The notes under the pieces were generated by a model, which did not search any database, was not told the origin of the DNA, and worked only from the letters and a program-made list of their open reading frames with translations. From Marinicella marina (lineage in GTDB: Bacteria; Pseudomonadota; Gammaproteobacteria; Xanthomonadales; Marinicellaceae), in contig NZ_JASJNC010000001.1 in NCBI RefSeq assembly GCF_030065545.1, forward strand, positions 186,001 through 250,000: a DNA stretch of 64,000 bases, given 5' to 3'. The position numbers and the translations under genes are program-made. Below, piece after piece: positions 58,401 through 64,000 of the stretch (position 1 is its first letter; each line of letters opens with the position of its first letter).

Positions 58401-58595
58401 ACTTCAGTTGAAGGGAAAATTGCTAAAGACATAGACTACATTGATTCTATTTACCAATTAATTGACTACAAAAGCAGGGGTTTTATAAAAGAAAAAGATT
58501 TCTTAGATTTTAAAAGCAATGTAGCGCAAAAGATCGAAACGAATACTGGAAAAAAGATGCTTGAAATGGTTCTAAACACATTTGAGCAAAATTAA
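55416..58595 (+). CDS. Fusion of serine alpha/beta-hydrolase, P-loop NTPase and YfbR/HDDC2-type HD nucleotidase
   Basis: The 1059-residue protein joins three regions. First, a PGAP1/DUF676-like alpha/beta hydrolase (about 15-240): 'VVFIHGLDGHH', Ser106 in 'ILICHSLGGLIAKELL', 'IIFLATPHLGSG' and probable catalytic His229 in 'VDEDHISICKP'. Second, an NTPase (about 300-480) with Walker A 'EGKSGTGKTALCHG' (Lys338) and Walker B 'VFILDEID' (Asp407), then a long helical region. Third, an HD domain (about 880-1040) with 'RVESVAEHT' (His907), 'LLHHDLAESIVGDI' (His942-Asp943) and 'KDIDYID'. These closely follow 5'-deoxynucleotidase YfbR/HDDC2. AGGGGAA precedes the ATG. Hydrolase-NTPase fusions are typical of defence proteins; the added dNMP-phosphatase-like domain would deplete nucleotides. 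The combination is unfamiliar to me. Confidence 0.8.
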   Translation: MATSYMESFHPKHIEENCDANVVFIHGLDGHHVNTWKNNPSDQSMWFDWLIDDFKNLGVWSVSYNSKSSRWFGNEPMPLNERAINISEWMNNNNIYDKPFILICHSLGGLIAKELLRMANDGRLSNPKIISSLKGIIFLATPHLGSGVADLVANYKILRSTNLTQQLQQDSALLTSLNEWFRVKIIKNEFSCLSFYETMKTKGVRLVVDRISSDLKIPDKPSIPVDEDHISICKPPNKTALVYQSCSNFIRNKLDINESKNKRNSNDIERYSKGMHINTKLYNQLENNGMPQFSKMIKFCSQIRDSNFATSFEEIAPKIINSEENLLIIVEGKSGTGKTALCHGLFYHLEEISKGSNFSIFYFNLSRFFQKCISPLASESNYSIDQFKDDFNSFIKSITNDDVFILDEIDDNTIYGPNDLEPYKKLIIDGFKAAACKTKIVSSQNIKKHNLAHEGPKIYLSTKSIANDDNLISEFLKEYVSFNYSNTKNYEILSKALKNFKFREVDFFTLSILEKSIDKIEDSIKTNELINESLEYLVLRKYGRDKDPIKIIQEASKSTFHHFYPNQLNSNNKIPEVPTVFKGNSLIEDYLIAHYVVSCILSFKVKQDIECFSVVHSDGVNRFIKELINVNKSTQEKTLNHLKQIYQNFQEVIKTEENNIEIYKTSIRGMTHACYLLGRFSDDSIRENAKEFLLIEKEYYQDSYKNGYLKNAIAPDDVGLLIRTIFISLAYLGDDTAANEYVERLLADQYEDDLNRGFHLEYYGDIDNHGSSIVNHKDNLCDCEKTFNHIAKKIKNHESRNSKTLIEIEVLTLLSLVQKRYVSKGITAYNDRTIELLDLISKKDVLLTSNRKLQAYCELIKECILDTNFSLCNYLSQLFELKKLDRAGWIRMGVNEKIDRVESVAEHTFSTFLITSLFLNENHDQSDEKFDRSKVINLLLHHDLAESIVGDIINKNEADLKSEENAIAKISLYGTFPGISNLSFFYDLWKEFEDKTSVEGKIAKDIDYIDSIYQLIDYKSRGFIKEKDFLDFKSNVAQKIETNTGKKMLEMVLNTFEQN

Positions 58596-58612
58596 ATTTA
58601 AACGGAAGAGTT

Positions 58613-59662
58613 ATGGCAAGAAAAATATTAATAATTATTCATGGCATGGGCAATCATACAGAAGAGTCTTTTTTGAATGAGTTTTTAACAGCATCAAATA
58701 AAGCTTTAAACCGTTATCGAAAATATGAGAATACTAAGTTTGAAGATAAGGTAAAGGTTATTCCGATTGCATATGACTTCATATTTGAAAAGATTAGAGA
58801 GGAATTTCGAGAATCTGCAGAACCGATAAATAAGTTTCTTGAAATCCACCCACAAATATTTGCTTCAGATTCATTGATTAAGAAATCAATTAACCTTCAG
58901 AATTATTTTGGAAAAAACAACTTTATTAATACCCATGTGTTAGATGTATTGCTTTATTTAACAAATGTTGGTGAATGGGTTCGTTCTGAAGTTGCCAATA
59001 AAATTGCAAAAGCTATCGAGGATAACCATAAAAACTCAAGTATAAACATTCTTTGCCATTCCTTAGGTTCTGCTGTACTTCACGATACCTTATCAAAGTT
59101 AATGGTAAATGATGCACCTGATGATGTTGCCTCTTTGGATCCCAACGTTATTAAATTCAACAGCATTTGGACATTTTCAAATGTCAGCAAGTTAATGAGC
59201 TCTTATTCAAATCAACCACATCCTTATATGAGCATAGTTAAACCTGGTGATTATGGTTGTACTAGGTTTTTCTTTAACATTAGACATGAACTAGACCCAT
59301 TTACTCGCCCTAAAATGTTTGACCCGATGATTTCAGATAATTGGGTAGTACCATATGTATTTAATAATAGATTTATAAGTTTGATTACTTCCAAAATTAG
59401 TCAAAAAAACACTCATAGCTTAGGAGGTTACATTGAGGATCCAGAAGTTTCAATTCCATTTTTCCAATTTATGTTTAACTTCAAAGAAACAAAGAAAAAT
59501 ATTAAATCAGGTAATGATAAATTTAAAACTTATGATGATGAATATTTAAAAATACAAGAAAAATACAAACAGATTGATGAGTTTTCTGACCTCAAAGACT
59601 TTCTAAAACTTATAAAAGAATTTGGCGAAACGTTATTTGAATCAGAGAAGGAGGAATCATGA
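58613..59662 (+). CDS. Second alpha/beta-hydrolase (serine lipase/esterase-like)
   Basis: The 349-residue protein begins 'MARKILIIIHGMGNH', an oxyanion-loop-like start. It has nucleophile Ser150 in 'INILCHSLGSAVLHD', candidate Asp in 'FNIRHELDPFTRP' and candidate His in 'NTHSLGGYIEDP'. This completes a Ser-Asp-His triad. The long insert between the first strand and the nucleophile could be a lid. No signal peptide, so it acts in the cytosol or at the inner face of the membrane. GGAAGAG precedes the ATG, 17 bp after the fusion gene, and it overlaps the next gene by 4 bp (ATGA). Substrate unknown; phospholipid is plausible given neighbours with membrane and periplasmic location. Confidence 0.75.
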   Translation: MARKILIIIHGMGNHTEESFLNEFLTASNKALNRYRKYENTKFEDKVKVIPIAYDFIFEKIREEFRESAEPINKFLEIHPQIFASDSLIKKSINLQNYFGKNNFINTHVLDVLLYLTNVGEWVRSEVANKIAKAIEDNHKNSSINILCHSLGSAVLHDTLSKLMVNDAPDDVASLDPNVIKFNSIWTFSNVSKLMSSYSNQPHPYMSIVKPGDYGCTRFFFNIRHELDPFTRPKMFDPMISDNWVVPYVFNNRFISLITSKISQKNTHSLGGYIEDPEVSIPFFQFMFNFKETKKNIKSGNDKFKTYDDEYLKIQEKYKQIDEFSDLKDFLKLIKEFGETLFESEKEES

Positions 59663-60687
59663 AAAAATATTATATACTCTTGCTTTTAATCTACTCAGGT
59701 ATTGCTTCATCACAAAATGACTGTTTTTTTGAAAATGATCAGCCAAGCCTTTTTTTTCATAAAACTGAAACTGTTGCAATCAATATAGCAAAATATATTT
59801 GTCAAAACAATATTGAAACTCGAGGGCAAAATAGTCAATTAAATACAAACTTAATTGATTATCTTAATCTATTAAAAATTACCGCAAATGTTGAAACCCA
59901 AGAACTAAAAAATACTGGGATAGATGTTTCAAGTTTATTGGATAGCTTTATTAATAATTTCAATTCTTCCAATCGCACAAAGTGGCCAAGTTTTTCTATT
60001 AACAATTTTCTTGGCAAATATATTTTGTCTATAGATTACAACACTGAGGAAAGTGTAAGTTTCATTGAGAGTGATGATGATAAGTGCCTGACCACTGACG
60101 CTTATGGGGTTTCTTGCAGTGATGTATTGGAAGATTTTGTATATGCCTTTAATTTATATAAAACACTTATCTTAAAAAAAGAAGCTAGCAAAGCAGTTGA
60201 AAACTCTAAATTTAACACCGAACAATGGAGGGAATATTTTACTTCAACAAGATCTCAAACCCCATTTGAGTTGACAATAAATAGTAAGTTATACAGAGAT
60301 ACAATAACAAGCAAACATTTCGTTCCACCCCCGCCACTTCAAGTTATTTTTCTACATCCAAATTTGATGATGGAGTATGTAAATAAAGCAGATGATGGAA
60401 ATCAATTTAAACAATCATTGGCTATTGAATGGGTTGGTGTAAACATGTGGAATTCAAAAATACCATTTGGAGCATCAATAATGACTTCATATTCAGATAG
60501 ATCTGGGGTAAGGGATGTGGGTCATGGGCTTTTATTTCACTTTAATAATAAATATTCCATCGGTGTAACTGACCATGATGGTGAAACTGGGTTCTCAATC
60601 TCTGTAGACATATTGAAAATTTTTCAATCTGCCCAATCCAAAAAATCATGGTTTGAAAAATTTAATAAGGAGAATCAGAATGACTGA
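59659..60687 (+). CDS. Periplasmic protein of unknown function in the hydrolase operon
   Basis: The 342-residue protein has a signal peptide (MKKYYILLLLIYSGIASSQ). A helical N-terminal half of the mature part follows, with a Cys pair (CLTTDAYGVSC). The C-terminal third has beta-strand patterns ('LAIEWVGVNMWNSKIPFGASIM', 'KYSIGVTDHDGETGFSISV', shown in part). I recognise no domain. It overlaps the hydrolase gene upstream and the two-TM gene downstream, so it belongs firmly to this operon and puts one component outside the inner membrane. That is unusual for a purely cytosolic defence system. Confidence 0.7.
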   Translation: MKKYYILLLLIYSGIASSQNDCFFENDQPSLFFHKTETVAINIAKYICQNNIETRGQNSQLNTNLIDYLNLLKITANVETQELKNTGIDVSSLLDSFINNFNSSNRTKWPSFSINNFLGKYILSIDYNTEESVSFIESDDDKCLTTDAYGVSCSDVLEDFVYAFNLYKTLILKKEASKAVENSKFNTEQWREYFTSTRSQTPFELTINSKLYRDTITSKHFVPPPPLQVIFLHPNLMMEYVNKADDGNQFKQSLAIEWVGVNMWNSKIPFGASIMTSYSDRSGVRDVGHGLLFHFNNKYSIGVTDHDGETGFSISVDILKIFQSAQSKKSWFEKFNKENQND

Positions 60688-61156
60688 CACCACTAGTAAA
60701 AAATTAACTATTGAAATAAATAAACAAATTTCTTTCCATAGATTCTGGAAGAGAATTACTTCTGTTTCATACTACTTCTTAGTCGCAGGTGGTGTGACTC
60801 TTGCAGCGGTTGCGACAATTCTCTCTGGAAAATCAAATATTACATATACACCATGGATTGCTGCAGCATCTGGATTATTTGCAACGGTTGAAAGGCTATT
60901 CTTATTGAGAGAGAAATGGACTCATCACAGGCTAATGGAGTCTAAGCTTAAATCTACACTTATAAAATTAGAAACAAAAATTGTCACAGATAAAGAAGCA
61001 GCAATATTACTTGCCGACACGGTTGAATCTCATGCAATGTATTTACCAGTAGTCGAGGACAATAAAGCGACTGTCCCCTCTGAATTAGACAAAGTTAAAG
61101 ATGATAGCACTAAAGTAAATGGTTCTAATAATAGCAACAATAACAGTGAGGAATGA
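60680..61156 (+). CDS. Two-transmembrane protein, SLATT-like
   Basis: From ATG 60680 (AAGGAG upstream, ATGACTGA overlap with the previous stop) the protein has 158 residues. Two hydrophobic helices lie at about 26-47 ('YYFLVAGGVTLAAVATILSG') and 54-74 ('WIAAASGLFATVERLFLL'), followed by a charged helix 'REKWTHHRLMESKLKSTL' and an Asn/Ser-rich tail. The layout of two TM helices plus an amphipathic cytosolic helix is that of SLATT-type effectors, which are thought to open pores in defence systems. No diagnostic residue proves the family, so it could be another small membrane protein. It is the last gene of the cargo. Confidence 0.65.
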   Translation: MTDTTSKKLTIEINKQISFHRFWKRITSVSYYFLVAGGVTLAAVATILSGKSNITYTPWIAAASGLFATVERLFLLREKWTHHRLMESKLKSTLIKLETKIVTDKEAAILLADTVESHAMYLPVVEDNKATVPSELDKVKDDSTKVNGSNNSNNNSEE

Positions 61157-61304
61157 ATAATTGACTATGGTGTTAAAGTGAAATTTGGCAGTGACAGAGC
61201 TATCATTACTTAATCCACTAATATGTATTTAATTCATACAAGATTTCAGAATAAAGTACTGTTAAGGCCTGAGTTTACTAGACATATCTTTAATATATAT
61301 ACTG
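61157..61304. other. Non-coding stretch inside the right end, with a solo IS-end sequence
   Basis: No gene. A 22-bp sequence at 61263-61284 is identical to 39017-39038, the left tip of the IS3-type remnant, here without any transposase gene. The rest is AT-rich and leads into the transposon end. Confidence 0.6.
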
Positions 61305-61352
61305 CCATTCGCAATCACTTGTGGATATTCGCATCTACTAATGGAAGTGACA
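61305..61352. repeat. Right end of the Tn7-like element with TnsB-type binding repeats
   Basis: Inverted TGCGAATGG (61305-61313) and TGCGAATAT (61325-61333), 20 bp apart, precede the tip TGTCACTTCC (inverted). They mirror the left-end repeats at 11309 and 11329. Confidence 0.78.
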
Positions 61353-61357
61353 GGCTC
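61353..61357. repeat. Target-site duplication GGCTC, right copy
   Basis: It matches 11285-11289 exactly and supplies the start of the Ser codon (TCA) that rejoins the yifB frame. Confidence 0.93.
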
Positions 61358-62012
61358 AAACCCCATGCCTGGAGAAATCAGTTTGGCCCAAAATGGTATT
61401 TTATTTTTGGACGAACTGCCTGAGTTTTCTCGTCATGTTTTAGAAGTGTTACGCGAACCGTTAGAATCAGGAAAAATCATTATTTCTCGGGCAGCGCGCA
61501 CTGCCGAGTTCCCAGCACGTTTTCAGTTATTGGCCAGCTTGAACCCTTGTCCTTGTGGTTATTTTGGCGACCCCGATCGTACCTGCCAATGTTCAGTGGG
61601 CCAAATTCAACGTTACCGCAACCGCATTTCAGGCCCACTATTGGATCGCATTGACTTACAAGTTGAGGTGCCTAGAATTCCACACAAAATGTTGCGCCAA
61701 CCGAGCCAAAACCACAGCAACAGTGAACACATCAAACAACAAGTTATCAGGAGTCGCCGCACCCAACTTAGAAGGAACAATGGCAAAAGTAACAGCCAGC
61801 TGCAAGGTAAGGAAATTGAACACTTCATTCCGCTGTCTGAGTCGTTGTTGGATTTTTTAGAGACCGTGGTGGAACAACTGCGTTTATCTGCCAGGGCCTA
61901 TCATCGCATCATCAAAGTCAGTCGCACCATTGCCGATTTAGAGGGGGCCGAAAAGGTGGCTCAAAACCACTTGGCTGAAGCCATCAGCTTCCGTGGTTTT
62001 GATCGCGCCTAA
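61356..62012 (+). pseudogene. comM: yifB/comM, C-terminal part
   Basis: The frame continues the N-terminal part exactly: 'SNPMPGEISLAQNGILFLDELPEF' carries Walker B (LDELPEF, shown in part). Then come 'SLNPCPCGYFGD' and 'GPLLDRIDLQVEVP', the Mg-chelatase-type AAA+ elements, and the C-terminal helical domain 'LRLSARAYHRIIKVSRTIADL'. It has no promoter or ribosome site of its own apart from transposon sequence; a chance ATG at 61341 lies inside the transposon end. Sequence is otherwise intact, so precise excision would restore the gene. Confidence 0.94.
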
Positions 62013-62020
62013 TAATCTAA

Positions 62021-62716
62021 CTAAAACCTATAGTTAACACCAATACTGAACTGTGCGATGTCTTGTTCAACATCTGCTAAATAGTTAGTGGGTGGCGCAA
62101 TGAGGTCATCCAGGGAAACCCGGTTTTCACCCAAGTCTGTGTAGTTGTATTCAGCAAACAGTGAAAAGTTATTTTTCAGCATGTGTTCATAACCAACCCC
62201 AACCAACACGCCAGTTTGCGTGTCTCTTTTACTGAAAGCAAACTCAACCGGTATTGTCGAGTTGTCTCGATAAACGTGTTTACTGGTAGTGTAGCCCAAA
62301 TTACCGTAAATCAGGCCATTATCACTGGCTTTAAAACCCAGTCTGATGATGGCTGAGACCATGTCTTCGCTTTCATAAGATATAAAATTATCGGGTCCTA
62401 TACCGCCTTGGTACAGATGCGATGCATTGACGGTGTTGTCGTTGGCGGTTAACTTGGCGCCAACCACCCAATGATCAGATTGGTAAAAGTCACAACCAAA
62501 CTGTATTCCCGCTGCCGTATCATCAGCCCGATCAGAACCGGCGTTTTCATTGCGCACCGTGTCTCTGAATACGGCCGTGGTCCATTGGTTATCGGTCTCG
62601 ACAATGCTGGCTGAGACACCCGCATAACAACCTTTCCAGTCAGTAGTTTGCGCCATCACTTGGCCTGACATAACAAGCGCAGAGAAACCCAGCGCTGATA
62701 AAATTCGTTTTCCCAT
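62021..62716 (-). CDS. Outer-membrane beta-barrel protein
   Basis: From ATG 62716 (CAGGAAG upstream; TTG 62743 is less likely) the protein has 231 residues. It has a signal peptide (MGKRILSALGFSALVMSGQVMAQ) and alternating strands ending in 'IGVNYRF', a C-terminal Phe typical of outer-membrane barrels. 'GVLVGVGYEHMLKNNFSLFAEYNYTDLG' is typical of small 8-stranded opacity/OmpW-like porin families. No specific role can be given. It ends 9 bp from the yifB stop, convergent. Confidence 0.85.
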   Translation of the reverse strand: MGKRILSALGFSALVMSGQVMAQTTDWKGCYAGVSASIVETDNQWTTAVFRDTVRNENAGSDRADDTAAGIQFGCDFYQSDHWVVGAKLTANDNTVNASHLYQGGIGPDNFISYESEDMVSAIIRLGFKASDNGLIYGNLGYTTSKHVYRDNSTIPVEFAFSKRDTQTGVLVGVGYEHMLKNNFSLFAEYNYTDLGENRVSLDDLIAPPTNYLADVEQDIAQFSIGVNYRF

Positions 62717-62760
62717 TAAAATCTTCCTGATGTTAAGAGTCAATAATTATAAACAAGAGC

Positions 62761-62781
62761 ATGTTAAGCAAATGCTAACAT
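62761..62781. promoter_or_regulatory. Imperfect palindrome upstream of the beta-barrel gene
   Basis: ATGTTA-A-GCA and TGC-TAACAT pair around AA. It lies 45-65 bp upstream of the start at 62716, so it may be an operator for that gene, or a weak terminator of the cyd operon. Confidence 0.3.
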
Positions 62782-62824
62782 TTAAGAAAACTTGACCACC
62801 CAATCAGTGTCCTACCAATTTAAT

Positions 62825-62950
62825 TCACATCAACGCCAATCGAATCGAATAACTGATGGCCAATAAACACAGCACACTACCCAACCACAAACCAAGGAAC
62901 CACAGTTTTTGTTGGGTTTGTTTTGATCTTTTTTGCCACCAATTACGCAT
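62825..62950 (-). CDS. DUF2474-type small membrane protein of cytochrome bd oxidase
   Basis: This 41-residue frame starts with ATG at 62950, sharing one base with the cydB stop (TGATG). It encodes a basic, Gln-rich N-terminus and one membrane helix ('KLWFLGLWLGSVLCLL' then 'AISYSIRLALM'). Small proteins with a Leu-Trp-Leu-x-SV helix directly after cydB/cioB are the DUF2474 family, the counterpart of CydX, which stabilises the oxidase. Position, size, overlap and motif all agree. Confidence 0.8.
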   Translation of the reverse strand: MRNWWQKRSKQTQQKLWFLGLWLGSVLCLLAISYSIRLALM

Positions 62951-63954
62951 CAGTGATACTGCTCCTCTGAGTTCACTTTACCGCGAAAGACCCAGTAAGA
63001 ATAAGCTGTATAGGCAATGATCATGGGTATCAGTACCGCCGAACCCACCAGCAAGAACTTCAGACTGGACTCCGGTGAGGCCGCTGCCCAAATGGTGATG
63101 TTGGGCGGCACAATGTTGGGATAAAAACTGATACAAAGACCAAAATAGCTCAAAGCAAAAAGCCCAATCGTGGACAGAAATGGCGCCAGTTCCTTGCCTT
63201 TTTTCAAACTCCACAGCAGGTAAAAGCCCAAGATACCAACCAAAATCGGTACCGGTGATAAATACAAATAGTTAGGATAATCAAACCAACGTTTCATGTA
63301 CGGGTCCTGTTTAAATAACATCCACACACTGATGATGGCAATCATCAATCCCAGGGCAAACGTCAAAACCAACGCCGCACGGCGACAGAACGCCTGTAAT
63401 TCATGCTCGGTTTTATAAACCAGCCAACAAGCGCCCAATAAGGCATATCCTATGACCACAGCGAAACCAGTGACTACACTGAATGGTGTCAACCAGTCCC
63501 ACCAACCACCAGCATAAGCGCGGTCAGCCACATCGATGCCTTGCACCAAAGCCCCCAATGCAATGCCTTGAGCAAAAGCGGCAAAAAAAGAACCTAAGGT
63601 GAAGCCCAAGTCCCAACGTTTCATGCCGGCTTCAGTCTCAGCTCGCCAGCGGAACTCAAAAGCCACACCGCGAAAAATCAAGGCCAACAGCATGATGATA
63701 AGAGGCACATACAAGGCCGGCATGATGATGGCAAATGCCAACGGGAAAGTCGCATATAAACCACCGCCGCCCAGTACTAACCAGGTCTCATTACCGTCCC
63801 AAAAAGGCGCAATGGAATTCATCGAGTTGGCTTTGTCTTGAGGGTCTTTGATGAACGGAAACAACAAGCCAATACCCAAATCAAAACCGTCTAAGATGAC
63901 ATAAGCAAATACCGCAAATGCCATCAATCCAGCCCAAATTAATACATAGTCCAT
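62950..63954 (-). CDS. cydB: Cytochrome bd ubiquinol oxidase subunit II
   Basis: From ATG 63954 (GGAGGG upstream) the protein has 334 residues and begins 'MDYVLIWAGLMAFAVFAYVILDGFDLG', the standard CydB/CioB start. 'IAPFWDGNETWLVLGGGGLYATFP' and 'FRWRAE' are family marks, with about eight membrane helices. Subunit II pairs with CydA to reduce oxygen using quinol without pumping protons. Together with the DUF2474 protein this suggests the cyanide-insensitive (CioAB-like) branch. The start is 1 bp after the cydA stop. Confidence 0.94.
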   Translation of the reverse strand: MDYVLIWAGLMAFAVFAYVILDGFDLGIGLLFPFIKDPQDKANSMNSIAPFWDGNETWLVLGGGGLYATFPLAFAIIMPALYVPLIIMLLALIFRGVAFEFRWRAETEAGMKRWDLGFTLGSFFAAFAQGIALGALVQGIDVADRAYAGGWWDWLTPFSVVTGFAVVIGYALLGACWLVYKTEHELQAFCRRAALVLTFALGLMIAIISVWMLFKQDPYMKRWFDYPNYLYLSPVPILVGILGFYLLWSLKKGKELAPFLSTIGLFALSYFGLCISFYPNIVPPNITIWAAASPESSLKFLLVGSAVLIPMIIAYTAYSYWVFRGKVNSEEQYH

Positions 63955-63955
63955 A

Positions 63956-64000
63956 TCAACGACCCTCCGGTTTGTTGCTGTCATCAGGAGTGACATCATC
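63956..64000 (-). CDS. cydA: Cytochrome bd oxidase subunit I, extreme C-terminus
   Basis: A frame open to the window edge ends in D-D-V-T-P-D-D-S-N-K-P-E-G-R and a TGA at 63958-63956, one base before the cydB ATG. The sequence alone is too short to recognise; the call rests on the constant cydA-cydB order. Confidence 0.6.
   Translation of the reverse strand, partial: DDVTPDDSNKPEGR

Larger units (their letters stand above)
11290..61352. mobile_element. Tn7-like transposon of 50,063 bp inserted in yifB/comM
   Basis: The element begins TGACATTTACTGAAG and ends, on the other strand, TGTCACTTCCATTAG. Both ends continue with TGCGAATAT at the same distance from the tip (11309-11317 and 61325-61333 inverted). 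It is flanked by GGCTC on both sides, and removing it restores the yifB frame (GGT-GGC-TCA-AAC-CCC). tnsA-tnsB-tnsC-tniQ lie at the left end. From what I know, the comM target and gene order resemble the Tn6022/AbaR transposon backbone of Acinetobacter. The cargo is AT-rich compared with the flanking chromosome and contains a nested Tn3-family transposon and at least three probable defence clusters. Confidence 0.93.

Noticed and set aside
11290-61352. CRISPR-associated transposon
   Set aside because: No Cas protein, array or guide-like repeat was found; target recognition by a single TniQ and the comM site explain the insertion.
61223-61423. 66-residue frame over the right transposon end
   Set aside because: It spans the transposon tip and runs out of frame over yifB, so it is fortuitous.

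Overview
The window looks like a chromosomal segment of a gammaproteobacterium with moderate to low GC. PriA, Prc, TatD, PepQ, LpxL-type acyltransferase, YifB/ComM and CydB are all of gammaproteobacterial type. Two secreted proteins (1488-2465 and 19893-23762) have compositions and motifs (a 'GLWWNADEPGSGYSIE' segment, a 'DLIFENSFE' segment after a signal peptide) that I associate with Marinicella and Xanthomonadales-like bacteria. The genus is a guess.

Layout: 1-10438 is ordinary chromosome: the end of a lipid A acyltransferase gene, a rhomboid protease, a DksA/TraR zinc-finger protein, a secreted protein, tatD, pepQ, prc, an FKBP isomerase and priA. yifB (comM) starts at 10439 and is cut after codon 284. 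It resumes at 61356 and ends at 62012. Between the halves lies a complete Tn7-like transposon, 11290-61352 (50,063 bp), with matching terminal repeats and a 5-bp target duplication (GGCTC at 11285-11289 and 61353-61357). Removing the element and one GGCTC copy restores an in-frame YifB of about 501 residues. 62021-64000 is chromosome again: an outer-membrane beta-barrel protein and a cydA-cydB-DUF2474 cytochrome bd operon.

Inside the element: (a) transposition genes tnsA-tnsB-tnsC-tniQ and a convergent gene whose layout recalls TnsE (11348-17776); (b) an unknown gene (18089-18979); (c) a 20-kb minus-strand operon of five overlapping genes (38809 down to 18989): a 4377-residue secreted repeat protein, an ankyrin protein, a vanadium-haloperoxidase/PAP2-fold enzyme, a secreted Ig-like/PKD protein with an HExxH motif, and a secreted helical protein; (d) a nested 10,006-bp Tn3-family transposon (39126-49131, duplication AAGAA, frameshifted tnpA) carrying a methyltransferase-helicase-GIY-YIG nuclease restriction cluster, inserted into a remnant of an IS3-type orfA; (e) a Gabija-like pair (OLD/TOPRIM nuclease plus UvrD helicase, 53471 down to 49497); (f) a plus-strand cluster 53922-61156: a small basic protein, an EEP-fold nuclease/phosphatase, a 1059-residue fusion of serine hydrolase, P-loop NTPase and YfbR/HDDC2-type HD nucleotidase, a second serine hydrolase, a periplasmic protein and a two-TM protein.

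The element reads as a layered mobile defence island. The transposition genes keep it in comM, which breaks a gene for DNA uptake and recombination. The cargo offers restriction-modification, Gabija-like defence and an apparently undescribed hydrolase/NTPase/nucleotidase operon. The large secreted operon looks like a surface or antagonism system. The best candidates for something new are the 55416-61156 operon and the 18989-38809 operon.
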